This document shows, one piece after another, positions 54,195 through 62,479 of a stretch of 64,000 nucleotides of DNA. The notes beneath the pieces were generated by a model. It was not told the origin of the DNA. It did not search any database and saw nothing but the letters and a program-made list of their open reading frames with translations. The DNA is taken from contig JBLHSG010000017.1 in NCBI GenBank assembly GCA_047626725.1, positions 1 to 64,000 of the forward strand. The letters are read 5' to 3'. This DNA comes from Ascidiaceihabitans sp034111945 (lineage in GTDB: Bacteria > Pseudomonadota > Alphaproteobacteria > Rhodobacterales > Rhodobacteraceae). The translations under genes were made by a program, and so were the position numbers. The number at the start of each line of letters is the position of its first letter. Position 1 is the first letter of the stretch.

Positions 54195-54473
54195 ATGTAT
54201 CTGAAAAAGGTGGAAGGACCACGGGCAGTCACGTTGCCGGATGGTTCAGTGATGACACAAGCGGATTTGCCAAGCGAAAGCACACGACGATGGGTGGCAT
54301 CGCGCAAGGCCTCTGTGGTGCGCGGTGTCTTGTATGGTTTGCTGTCCGAAGAGTCGGCTTTGCAGAAGTACAGGTTAAGCGAAGATGAATTTAAAGAGTG
54401 GGTTCGGGCCGTTAGTTTGCACGGAGAGGCCGCTTTAAAAGCCACATCGGTCCAGAAATATAGACAATTTTAA
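54195..54473 (+). CDS. sciP: CtrA inhibitor SciP (DUF1153)
   Basis: A 92-aa small helix-turn-helix protein of the DUF1153 family. In Caulobacter it binds CtrA and blocks its activation of cell-cycle genes. The family core is visible: GPRAVTLPDGSVMTQADLP, STRRWVASRKASVVRGVLYG and YRLSEDEFKEWVRAV. I chose ATG 54195; the frame is open to 54141. It lies 101 bp upstream of ctrA on the same strand, so the regulator and its inhibitor are side by side. Confidence 0.9.
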   Translation: MYLKKVEGPRAVTLPDGSVMTQADLPSESTRRWVASRKASVVRGVLYGLLSEESALQKYRLSEDEFKEWVRAVSLHGEAALKATSVQKYRQF

Positions 54474-54506
54474 GTTGCATGGCTAATATCTAGTTATCGG
54501 TAACCG

Positions 54507-54549
54507 ATGGTTAACCTTTTTTGTTCACGGTTGGTACCAATGGTTAACC
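54507..54549 (+). promoter_or_regulatory. Pair of CtrA-type boxes upstream of ctrA
   Basis: ATGGTTAACC occurs at 54507-54516 and again at 54540-54549, 33 bp apart, just before the ctrA start. The first is preceded by GTAAC six bases earlier, which approximates the CtrA consensus TTAA-N7-TTAA. This suggests autoregulation of ctrA, as known in Caulobacter. Confidence 0.6.
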
Positions 54550-54574
54550 CTTGATGTGATGCGGAGAAATAAAA

Positions 54575-55297
54575 ATGCGTGTGCTGCTGGTTGAAGACGA
54601 TCCAACGACCTCGAAAAGTATCGAATTGATGCTGACCCATGCCAATCTGAACGTTTATGCGACAGATTTGGGCGAGGAGGGGATCGATCTTGCAAAACTA
54701 TATGATTACGATTTGATCCTTCTTGACCTCGATCTACCGGATATGAACGGTCACGATGTGCTGCGCCAATTGCGCCTGGCGCGGATTGAAACGCCGATTT
54801 TGATCTTGTCTGGGGCAGATGACACCGAAAGCAAGATTAAAGGTTTTGGTTTTGGCGCAGACGACTATCTGACAAAACCGTTCCATCGCGAGGAACTGGT
54901 GGCGCGTATTCATGCGATCATTCGCCGGTCCAAAGGGCATTCGCAATCGGTCATCAATACCGGTCAGATTGCTGTTAACCTTGATGCTAAAACTATCAGT
55001 GTGCAGGGCAAAACTGTGCATTTGACAGGTAAAGAATACCAAATGCTCGAATTGTTGAGCCTGCGTAAAGGTACAACTTTGACCAAAGAGATGTTCTTGA
55101 ACCATCTTTACGGCGGAATGGACGAACCCGAGCTGAAGATTATCGATGTCTTCATCTGTAAGCTGCGTAAAAAGCTAAGCGTCGCAACCGGTGGTGAAAA
55201 CTACATCGAAACGGTTTGGGGCCGCGGATACGTTCTGCGCGATCCGGAACCCGTTGAAACACCCGAAGATCACCGTTTGGTTGTTGGCGCACGATAG
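54575..55297 (+). CDS. ctrA: Cell-cycle response regulator CtrA
   Basis: A 240-aa OmpR-type response regulator that controls division, motility and, in Rhodobacteraceae, gene transfer agent and chemotaxis genes. The receiver domain carries the phosphorylation site Asp51 (DLILLDLDLPDMNG) and the FHREELVARIHAIIRRS linker. The winged-helix domain covers about 125-230 (LTGKEYQMLELLSLRKG and ETVWGRGYVLRDP). Near identity to CtrA in the receiver and the adjacent sciP make the call firm. It has its own upstream TTAACC-type boxes. Confidence 0.95.
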   Translation: MRVLLVEDDPTTSKSIELMLTHANLNVYATDLGEEGIDLAKLYDYDLILLDLDLPDMNGHDVLRQLRLARIETPILILSGADDTESKIKGFGFGADDYLTKPFHREELVARIHAIIRRSKGHSQSVINTGQIAVNLDAKTISVQGKTVHLTGKEYQMLELLSLRKGTTLTKEMFLNHLYGGMDEPELKIIDVFICKLRKKLSVATGGENYIETVWGRGYVLRDPEPVETPEDHRLVVGAR

Positions 55298-55361
55298 CGC
55301 AACGTTATAAATTACAGCACCGTCGGCCAATGAAACGGTCGACATAGCTGCACGGGCGGTA

Positions 55362-55383
55362 GGCGACATTTTGCGGTGTCGCC
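55362..55383 (+). terminator. Hairpin after ctrA
   Basis: GGCGACA (55362-55368) and TGTCGCC (55377-55383) pair perfectly around an 8-base loop, followed by TGTCGCTGTTTT. It lies 65 bp after the ctrA stop and is a probable terminator. Confidence 0.5.
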
Positions 55384-55492
55384 TGTCGCTGTTTTAAGTG
55401 CTGCAAATTTCCCAGATGTTTTGGAACGAATGCAACTGGACCTGCGTCTGTCTGCCGCCTATTTCTAAAGGACATACGGTAGGGGCAGATTT

Positions 55493-57613
55493 TTGAACTT
55501 TGAACGCGACATAGCCGAGCTAAGCAAAGAAGATGCGCAATCCGAACTTGCGCAACTTGCTGATATTTTGGGCAAAGCTAACACCGCTTATCATGGCAAC
55601 GATGCGCCCGACTTGGATGATGCGGCATACGACCGTCTAAAGCGGCGCAACTCTGCAATCGAATCTGCGTTTCCAGATCTCAAACGTGCGGATAGCCCAT
55701 CGGATCAAATTGGGTCTGCGCCCTCTGACGGCTTTTCAAAAATCACACATGCTGTTGCGATGCTGTCGTTATCGAATGCCTTTAACAACGACGACGTGAC
55801 CGAGTTCGATGGCCGCATTCGTAAATATCTTGGGCTGGATGCAACCGTACCGCTGTTGTTCACGGCTGAACCAAAGATTGACGGTTTATCTTTGTCTTTA
55901 CGGTACGAAAATGGCCAGCTTGTTCATGCGGCGACACGTGGCGATGGGTCCGTTGGCGAAAATGTCACCACCAATGCGCGCACCATCTCGGACATCCCCC
56001 AACATTTGACTGACGCGCCTGCAGTTCTTGAAGTTCGAGGCGAGGTCTACATGTCGCACGCCGACTTTGAGGCGTTAAACACAAACCAAACTCAAAAAGG
56101 CGGCAAGCTGTTTGCCAATCCACGCAATGCTGCTGCGGGTTCTTTACGCCAGTTGGATGCGGAAATCACGCGTGCTCGGCCCCTGCGGTTTTTCGCGTAT
56201 GCGTGGGGGGATTTGTCGGACCCCTTGGCTGATACACAAATGGGGGCGATTGAACGGTTGGCGTCGCTAGGTTTTCAAACCAATCCACTTACCCAGGTTT
56301 GTGATGGCCCGACCGCATTGACCGCGCATTACGCTCGCATCGAACAGCAGCGTGCGGATCTGGGATACGACATTGATGGCGTTGTTTACAAAGTGAACGA
56401 CTTGTCCTTACAAGCGCGTCTCGGCTTTCGATCTACGACGCCGCGATGGGCTATCGCGCATAAATTTGCAGCAGAACTGGCTTGGACGCGTTTAGAAGGC
56501 ATCGATATTCAAGTCGGTCGCACCGGCGCGCTTAGCCCGGTTGCGCGCCTTGCGCCAGTGACCGTTGGCGGTGTCGTTGTGTCAAATGCTACTCTGCACA
56601 ACGAAGATTACATTGCTGGTCGCGACGCAAAAGGTGGCGATATTCGAGAGGGAAAAGACATCCGTATCGGTGATTGGGTACAGATTTATCGCGCGGGCGA
56701 TGTCATCCCAAAAATCGCAGATGTGGATCTAAGTAAACGCCCTGACGACGCTGTGGTTTTCGATTTTCCACATCTTTGCCCAGAGTGTCAAAGCGAAGCA
56801 CCGCGTGAAATCGGGGATGCAGTGCGCCGATGTACAGGTGGACTGATTTGCCCTGCTCAAACTGTGGAAAAGTTGAAGCATTTTGTTGGCCGTTCCGCGT
56901 TTGATATTGAGGGCCTAGGGGCCAAACAGGTCGAACAATTTCACACCGACGGTTGGATAAACGAACCTGCCGATATTTTCACGCTGCGGGATCGGTTCGG
57001 TAGCGGCATGCAGCAATTGAAAAATCGCGAAGGATGGGGCGATAAATCGGCCTCTAATTTGTTTGATGCTATTGATGAAAAACGTAAAATTGGCTTGGGG
57101 CGGTTTCTGTTCGCGCTTGGAATTCGCCACATGGGCGAGGCAGGGTCGAACCTGACCGCCTCTCACTTCGGGACTTGGACGGATTTAAGTCAAGGAATGA
57201 ATGACGCAACTGCGTTGGAAGGTCCCGTTTGGGATGAGCTAAATGATGTCGATGGCGTAGGCGAGGTGATGGCCACATCGCTGGTTAAAGCGTTTTCAAA
57301 CCCCGATGAACGCGCAGCAATCAACCGACTGGCCACGCATTTGAATATCCAGGATGTCGTGCGCATGGACACGTCCGCCAGCCCTGTTGCTGGCAAGATC
57401 GTCGTCTTTTCTGGAACATTGGAAAAGATGACTCGCGCTGAAGCCAAAGCCAAAGCAGAACGTTTGGGGGCTAAAGTCTCGGGATCGGTCAGTGCAAAAA
57501 CTGATCTGCTTGTGGCGGGTCCCGGGGCCGGCTCAAAGGCAAAAAAGGCTGTGGAATTGGGCATTGAAACCTTGGACGAGGACGAATGGATCGCCCTGAT
57601 CGAGGGGTTATGA
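55493..57613 (+). CDS. ligA: NAD-dependent DNA ligase
   Basis: Seals nicks in replication and repair; 706 aa. The adenylation domain has the active-site Lys in AEPKIDGLSLSLRY (about residue 125). OB fold follows, then a zinc finger (CPECQSEAPREIG, then CTGGLICPAQ), helix-hairpin-helix repeats and a C-terminal BRCT domain (SPVAGKIVVFSGTLEKMTRA). It starts with TTG 55493, with AGGGG 8 bases upstream. The stop overlaps recG (ATGA). Confidence 0.95.
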   Translation: MNFERDIAELSKEDAQSELAQLADILGKANTAYHGNDAPDLDDAAYDRLKRRNSAIESAFPDLKRADSPSDQIGSAPSDGFSKITHAVAMLSLSNAFNNDDVTEFDGRIRKYLGLDATVPLLFTAEPKIDGLSLSLRYENGQLVHAATRGDGSVGENVTTNARTISDIPQHLTDAPAVLEVRGEVYMSHADFEALNTNQTQKGGKLFANPRNAAAGSLRQLDAEITRARPLRFFAYAWGDLSDPLADTQMGAIERLASLGFQTNPLTQVCDGPTALTAHYARIEQQRADLGYDIDGVVYKVNDLSLQARLGFRSTTPRWAIAHKFAAELAWTRLEGIDIQVGRTGALSPVARLAPVTVGGVVVSNATLHNEDYIAGRDAKGGDIREGKDIRIGDWVQIYRAGDVIPKIADVDLSKRPDDAVVFDFPHLCPECQSEAPREIGDAVRRCTGGLICPAQTVEKLKHFVGRSAFDIEGLGAKQVEQFHTDGWINEPADIFTLRDRFGSGMQQLKNREGWGDKSASNLFDAIDEKRKIGLGRFLFALGIRHMGEAGSNLTASHFGTWTDLSQGMNDATALEGPVWDELNDVDGVGEVMATSLVKAFSNPDERAAINRLATHLNIQDVVRMDTSASPVAGKIVVFSGTLEKMTRAEAKAKAERLGAKVSGSVSAKTDLLVAGPGAGSKAKKAVELGIETLDEDEWIALIEGL

Positions 57614-59700
57614 GCGGGCGTCCGGCATCGTTGTTTCCGCTGTTTGCAGGGCTTGAAACGCTCACTGGTGTTGGGCCTAAAACTGCAAAACTGTTCCCGC
57701 AATTGGGTGTTGAAGCACCGCGCGATTTGCTGTTCACGCTGCCGCATACCGGTATCGATCGACAATTGCGCAGCTCAATTCAAGACGTCGTTTTGCCTGC
57801 AACAGTCACTGTTTGTGTGACAATCGGCGCGCACCGCGAACCTCGCAACAAAGGTGGCGCGTATCGTATTCACGTTGAGGACGAGGGCACGTCATTTCAG
57901 TTGGTTTATTTTCACGCACGTGGTGATTATCTGGAGCGGACATTGCCGACAGGCGCGCGGCGTATCGTGTCTGGCCGTGTCGAAATGTTCGATGGTGTTG
58001 GTCAAATGGTGCACCCCGATCATGCGGTTCCCGAGGACGACGCGGATGGCATCCCAAGCTTTGAACCGGTCTATCCGTTGACCGCTGGCGTAACGCAAAA
58101 ACTGATGTTCAAAGCCACGCGTGCAGCCCTTGACAGGGTTCCGGAACTGGCGGAATGGATCGATCCGAACCAAAAAGCAAAGGCGGAGTGGCCTGATTTT
58201 AACCAAGCTATTCGCGATGTTCATGCGCCTCAAAGTGTTCAAGATCTAGCCGCGACATCGCCGGCCCGAGAACGTTTGGCCTATGATGAACTCATGGCGC
58301 ATCAGCTAACTTTGGCCTTGGCCCGCCTGCGTGAACGTCGAACCAAAGGGCGAAAAAGTGTCGCCACAGGGCGCTTGCAATCAAAGGTTTTGAGGGCGCT
58401 CCCTTATCGGCCAACGGGTGCGCAAACGCGTGCAATTACAGAAGTTTCCGCAGATATGGCGGATGAAAAACGCATGAACCGGCTGCTTCAGGGTGATGTT
58501 GGCGCAGGCAAGACTCTGGTGGCGTTTATGGCGCTTTTGGTCGCTGTCGAGGCTGGCGGTCAAGGTGTCATGATGGCCCCAACGGAAATTTTGGCGCGCC
58601 AACATTTAGCGAGCTTGCAGCCGCTGGCGGTTGATGCTGGCGTCGTTTTGGAACTGCTGACCGGGCGCGATAAGGGACGCGAACGCCGCGCGAAACTCGA
58701 GGCTTTGGCGCGCGGCGATATTCAAATTCTTGTCGGCACTCACGCGGTGTTTCAGGCGGATGTTGTATTTGGTGATTTACGTCTGGCGATTGTCGATGAA
58801 CAACATCGGTTTGGTGTGCGTCAACGGCTTGAGCTGGGCAAAAAAGGCCAAAGTGCGGACGTCCTTGTGATGACGGCAACACCAATTCCAAGATCGCTGG
58901 CGTTGGCGCAATATGGCGACATGGACGTGTCTGTGCTGGATGAAAAACCGCCCGGTCGTAAACCGATCCGCACGGCGATGATATCAACGGAGCGAACGGA
59001 CGAAGTGGTTGAACGTTTGCGCGCGGTCATGGCCGAAGGGCGGCAATGTTATTGGGTTTGCCCATTGGTTGAGGAAAGCGAAATTCTTGATCTGACCGCA
59101 GCCGAAGAACGGTTCAAGCGGTTGCGCGCGGTTTTAGGCGAGGGCGTTGTCGGGCTTGTGCACGGACAAATGCCGCCCGCGGACAAAGACGCGGCGATGG
59201 CGCGTTTTCAATCTGGCGAAACCAAGGTTCTTGTCGCGACGACAGTGATCGAAGTTGGCGTCGATGTGCCAAATGCGACGATCATGGTGATCGAACGCGC
59301 TGAAACCTTTGGACTGGCGCAATTACACCAGTTGCGTGGGCGGGTCGGGCGCGGAGAGGCGGCGTCGACGTGCGTTTTGCTATATCAATCGCCGTTGTCA
59401 GAAACCGGGCAAAAGCGTCTGGAAGTCATGCGTGAAACCGAAGACGGGTTTCGAATTGCCGAGACAGATTTGCAAATGCGCGGTGCAGGGGATGTGATTG
59501 GCGTCGCGCAATCGGGTGTGCCGCGTTTTCGGGTTGCTGATCTGGAACGACAAGCGGATTTGATGGCAGTTGCGCAAAGTGATGCGCGCGCATTGTTGAT
59601 GGATGACCCGACGCTGGACAAACCACGTGGGCAGGCCGCGCGAACGTTATTATGGCTTATGCGCCAAGACGAAGCGATCCGTTTGATTTCAGTAGGTTAG
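57610..59700 (+). CDS. recG: ATP-dependent DNA helicase RecG
   Basis: Remodels stalled forks and branched DNA; 696 aa. The N-terminal wedge (about 1-270, starting GLETLTGVGPKTAKLF), then two helicase lobes: Walker A GDVGAGKTLVAFMAL, DEQH box IVDEQHRFGVRQRL, TATPIPRSLAL, and ATTVIEVGVDVPNATIMVIE and QLRGRVGRG near the end. Coupled to ligA by a 4-bp overlap, so the two repair genes form one unit. Confidence 0.95.
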   Translation: MSGRPASLFPLFAGLETLTGVGPKTAKLFPQLGVEAPRDLLFTLPHTGIDRQLRSSIQDVVLPATVTVCVTIGAHREPRNKGGAYRIHVEDEGTSFQLVYFHARGDYLERTLPTGARRIVSGRVEMFDGVGQMVHPDHAVPEDDADGIPSFEPVYPLTAGVTQKLMFKATRAALDRVPELAEWIDPNQKAKAEWPDFNQAIRDVHAPQSVQDLAATSPARERLAYDELMAHQLTLALARLRERRTKGRKSVATGRLQSKVLRALPYRPTGAQTRAITEVSADMADEKRMNRLLQGDVGAGKTLVAFMALLVAVEAGGQGVMMAPTEILARQHLASLQPLAVDAGVVLELLTGRDKGRERRAKLEALARGDIQILVGTHAVFQADVVFGDLRLAIVDEQHRFGVRQRLELGKKGQSADVLVMTATPIPRSLALAQYGDMDVSVLDEKPPGRKPIRTAMISTERTDEVVERLRAVMAEGRQCYWVCPLVEESEILDLTAAEERFKRLRAVLGEGVVGLVHGQMPPADKDAAMARFQSGETKVLVATTVIEVGVDVPNATIMVIERAETFGLAQLHQLRGRVGRGEAASTCVLLYQSPLSETGQKRLEVMRETEDGFRIAETDLQMRGAGDVIGVAQSGVPRFRVADLERQADLMAVAQSDARALLMDDPTLDKPRGQAARTLLWLMRQDEAIRLISVG

Positions 59701-59708
59701 CTGTAAGT

Positions 59709-59770
59709 GTTCCGAAAAGTTCACAAATGTTCTTAAAAAGTTCTTTACAAGTGACGTTCAAAATGAGAAC
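59709..59770 (+). promoter_or_regulatory. Array of LexA-type GTTC/GAAC elements
   Basis: GTTC occurs at 59709, 59719, 59729 and 59740, a helical spacing of 10, 10 and 11 bp. The last pair is GTTC-N7-GTTC, the alphaproteobacterial LexA box. A further GTTC at 59756 is followed after seven bases by GAAC at 59767. The elements lie between recG and a small membrane protein gene, so they most likely place that gene under SOS control. The regulator is inferred from the motif. Confidence 0.65.
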
Positions 59771-59806
59771 AAAGGTGCAACAGAAGAACATGAGGCACCG
59801 ACGAAC

Positions 59807-59935
59807 ATGACAACAATTCGCCAAATCAAATCGATCGCGTCCCGTGCGCAAGACACCTTGTTGCAGGATGCAATTGGAATGGCTGCGTTAATTGTGATGT
59901 TGTTTGTTGGCCTGTCTTTACCTTCTTTTGTTTGA
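59807..59935 (+). CDS. Small single-span membrane protein behind LexA-type boxes (42 aa)
   Basis: ATG 59807 to TGA 59933-59935. An amphipathic, basic N-terminal half (MTTIRQIKSIASRAQDTLLQ) is followed by one hydrophobic span (about residues 22-40) ending in a short Pro-Ser-Phe-Val tail. GAGG lies 11 bases before the start. A 15-codon frame (59763-59810) overlaps the start in another frame. It lies 36 bp after the last LexA-type element. SOS-induced small membrane proteins in other bacteria (for example Caulobacter SidA) inhibit division. This one shows no sequence match I can claim, so the analogy is inference. Confidence 0.65.
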   Translation: MTTIRQIKSIASRAQDTLLQDAIGMAALIVMLFVGLSLPSFV

Positions 59936-60073
59936 ATTTCTGCCTGCGATCTTATGCCGACCATTCTACGCGTCCGTCCCAAATTGATGCGATAACAGAC
60001 ACTGCCTGTCCTACGTTAAGCCGACACCTTCGGTTATGAATGGTCCAGGGTCCCCATAAGATACAGTTACTTG

Positions 60074-60109
60074 CGCCGCCATCCCTTTGGATGAGCGGCG
60101 TTTTTTTTT
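60074..60109 (+). terminator. Strong intrinsic terminator
   Basis: CGCCGC-CATCC (60074-60084) pairs with GGATG-A-GCGGCG (60089-60100) around CTTT, followed by nine Ts. It lies 140 bp after the small membrane protein gene and faces the convergent chemoreceptor gene, whose stop is at 60138. A small RNA between 59936 and 60109 is possible but not supported further. Confidence 0.88.
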
Positions 60110-60137
60110 GCCCTCGAAAGGTGTCCTGCAAATTCCG

Positions 60138-61532
60138 CTAAAAAGTATACGCCAATCGCAGACCGCCCCAGTGCCGCCCTTGGATCATGATTGGTGCAGA
60201 CAGATCTTTCATCATGACAAATTCGCCGCCGCCCATGTCGCGACGGTAGACTTGCAGCAGAAATGGTTCGGTGTTGCGGCCTGCCTTTAGCCCGACACGA
60301 TCACCAAAAATGCGACGATTTCGGCAATTCGCTGTATTCCAAATGGGATCATCGCTTTGTGGGTGCGAGAATTTATGATTGTGGGTGGGCAGGTACCCGT
60401 TTTTGTCGATGGCGGCGCAAAACACAACTTTGGGGTCGAAATCCACTGCTGGTTCTTGGATGTCGGGCATGACGGCGTCCATAAGTGTGGTGAAATTCGT
60501 CATGACCTGTTCAGGGTTACTGTTTTGAATGACAACGTAATTTGAATCGAACATTTTTGGCAGGCTGATCCGCCCGTTTTCCACGGCGGCTGTCAGCGCA
60601 TCGCTAGCGACACTGGCAGCCCGTTGCACGTAATCGATAAACTTGCTGTCTGCCGTCAAACCACTCAGGCCCGCGCTGGCTTGAACGATGGTTTCCGACG
60701 TGTCGACCAGCGATTCTATGCGCTCATGTGCCACTTCGATGCCTGATGCGGTGGCGGTCGCGCTGTCTTCGAGCCCTTTTAGGACAGGTTCAAAGGCGGC
60801 CACGGTTGCACCAACAGTTTCGGCACGTTTCTGAATACGTTGCGCCAGTTCATTTGTCGCGTTTACAGACTGTTCCATACGGCCAAGCGCCTGATCGGTG
60901 CTGCTGGAATGTTCCAAAACATGCGTGGCCATAGCTGAAATTTCGCGGGTTTCCGCGCCCAGTTCGGCGATCCATTCTGTCAGCGCTTCGATGTTGGTTG
61001 AAATTTGTGCTGCCGCTGCCTTGGTGTTTTGGCTTAACTCATTGATTGCATTTGCAACGACGGCAAATCCACGACCAGCATCACCGGCGCGCGCGGCCTC
61101 GATCTTGGCATTAATGGCCAGCGTATTGACCTGCATCGAAATGGACGCGATTTGCGAATTGTTCTTTTTCACAGCCTTTAGCGTGCCCGAAACCGTTTCG
61201 GTGCGCGCGCCCAGTTCCTGCACCCATTCGGCAACCTCGCGGGTTTTTTCGCCGACATCGCGCATCAGTTCTGCAGAACTTCGCATTTCCTGTGCTGTTG
61301 AATCACTGTTCTGGGTCAATTCGATAATCGCTGTGCGTGCTTCCTTGTTTGCACCTAGAATCGCACGCGCGCTTTTGCCCAGCTCAGCCAATTCATGGCG
61401 CTGGCGGCTTGCTTGCGCTTCGACCACATCTAAAAAACCAGCCAAATCAACGATTTCATACCCCATGATGGACGCGGATTTCGACATGCGCGTCATCTGT
61501 TTTGGATCAGGGAATCTGGAGTGAGTAGACAT
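60138..61532 (-). CDS. Soluble chemoreceptor with N-terminal signalling domain
   Basis: A 464-aa methyl-accepting chemotaxis-type protein without membrane spans or HAMP. The signalling coiled coil occupies about 35-290, with the hairpin tip VNTLAINAKIEAARAGDAGR followed by GFAVVANAINELS. The C-terminal 150 residues form a separate globular domain with NCRNRRIFGDR, EPFLLQVYRRDMGGGEF and RHWGGLRLAY. This reverses the usual receptor order. The domain probably senses an intracellular cue, perhaps redox or metabolite state (inferred). No che genes are nearby. Confidence 0.85.
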   Translation of the reverse strand: MSTHSRFPDPKQMTRMSKSASIMGYEIVDLAGFLDVVEAQASRQRHELAELGKSARAILGANKEARTAIIELTQNSDSTAQEMRSSAELMRDVGEKTREVAEWVQELGARTETVSGTLKAVKKNNSQIASISMQVNTLAINAKIEAARAGDAGRGFAVVANAINELSQNTKAAAAQISTNIEALTEWIAELGAETREISAMATHVLEHSSSTDQALGRMEQSVNATNELAQRIQKRAETVGATVAAFEPVLKGLEDSATATASGIEVAHERIESLVDTSETIVQASAGLSGLTADSKFIDYVQRAASVASDALTAAVENGRISLPKMFDSNYVVIQNSNPEQVMTNFTTLMDAVMPDIQEPAVDFDPKVVFCAAIDKNGYLPTHNHKFSHPQSDDPIWNTANCRNRRIFGDRVGLKAGRNTEPFLLQVYRRDMGGGEFVMMKDLSAPIMIQGRHWGGLRLAYTF

Positions 61533-61602
61533 GTGACCTCGGACTGAACAAAAACGTTTTGCCAGCTTTAGCGAGGAATTCTTCAGATGTGCTTAACGCC
61601 TG

Positions 61603-62052
61603 TTAGGCACAATCGGATTGGGCGACGTGCTGCATGGCCTCGACTGTGGCCTCAATGCTGAGCAGGATCGACGCATGTCGGTTTTTGTACTCGCGCGCGG
61701 GTTCCAGTACTTCGAACCCGTCAAAGGGGGCGGCAGGCACGGGGCCTTGTGACTTTAGCATGGCGCGCAGGGCGTCGCGGGCGGTTTCGACCTCGTTCAA
61801 GGTGCGCCCGATGATTGCAGCGCCGGTGACTGCGGCGGCGGCTTGGCCCAATGCGCAGGCTTTGACGTCTTGGCCATAGGCGGCGATTTTGCCGTCTTGT
61901 ACCTCGATATCGACAGTCACTGTTGATCCGCACAGCGGAGAGCGTTTTTTGACTGTGGCATGCGGGGCCGCCAAGCGGTCAAGGTGCGGAATATCAGCGG
62001 CCAAGGCCAGAATACGCCCGGAATATAGTTTGATTAGATCTGTATCGCTCAT
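61603..62052 (-). CDS. Iron-sulfur cluster assembly scaffold (IscU/NifU-like)
   Basis: A 149-aa protein of the NifU N-terminal domain family. The three cluster-binding Cys are expected at SPLCGS (about residue 41), KACALGQ (about 66) and near the end, where HVAQSDCA offers the last. It lies alone between the chemoreceptor and hisI, not with isc or suf genes. Divergence from classical IscU makes a SufU- or NifU-like role possible. Confidence 0.8.
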   Translation of the reverse strand: MSDTDLIKLYSGRILALAADIPHLDRLAAPHATVKKRSPLCGSTVTVDIEVQDGKIAAYGQDVKACALGQAAAAVTGAAIIGRTLNEVETARDALRAMLKSQGPVPAAPFDGFEVLEPAREYKNRHASILLSIEATVEAMQHVAQSDCA

Positions 62053-62121
62053 GGTCGCTTTCCTTACCGCTGAACCTACTACATAAGCGCATGGACCAAA
62101 GATGCAAAAAGGTTTTGTGCT

Positions 62122-62478
62122 ATGATGTTTGATCCTGCAAGTTTGACCTACAATGACGTAGGATTAATCCCTGCGATTGCGCAAGACGAGGCCTCGGGCG
62201 AGGTCCTGATGATGGCGTGGATGAACGCCGACGCCGTGGCACGCACGCTTGAAACCAAACGCGTGACATACTGGAGCCGCTCGCGCCAAGCGTTCTGGAT
62301 CAAAGGCGAGACATCCGGCAATGTTCAAGAACTGGTGTCACTGCGCGTCGATTGTGACCGCGATTGCCTGTTGGTCGTGGTGCGCCAAACCGGGCCTGCC
62401 TGCCACACGGGGCGTCGGGTGTGTTTTTACACCGATGTAACAGACGGCACCGAAGTCGAAATGATGTCGCCTGAGTAG
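62122..62478 (+). CDS. hisI: Phosphoribosyl-AMP cyclohydrolase
   Basis: Third step of histidine synthesis; 118 aa, zinc enzyme. MMAWMNADAVARTLETKRVT and YWSRSRQAFWIKGETSGNVQ are typical, and the zinc ligands lie in DCDRDCLL and GPACHTGRRVCFY. It is the single-domain form, not fused to the pyrophosphatase. It converges on gluQ with 1 bp between stops. Confidence 0.94.
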   Translation: MMFDPASLTYNDVGLIPAIAQDEASGEVLMMAWMNADAVARTLETKRVTYWSRSRQAFWIKGETSGNVQELVSLRVDCDRDCLLVVVRQTGPACHTGRRVCFYTDVTDGTEVEMMSPE

Positions 62479-62479
62479 G

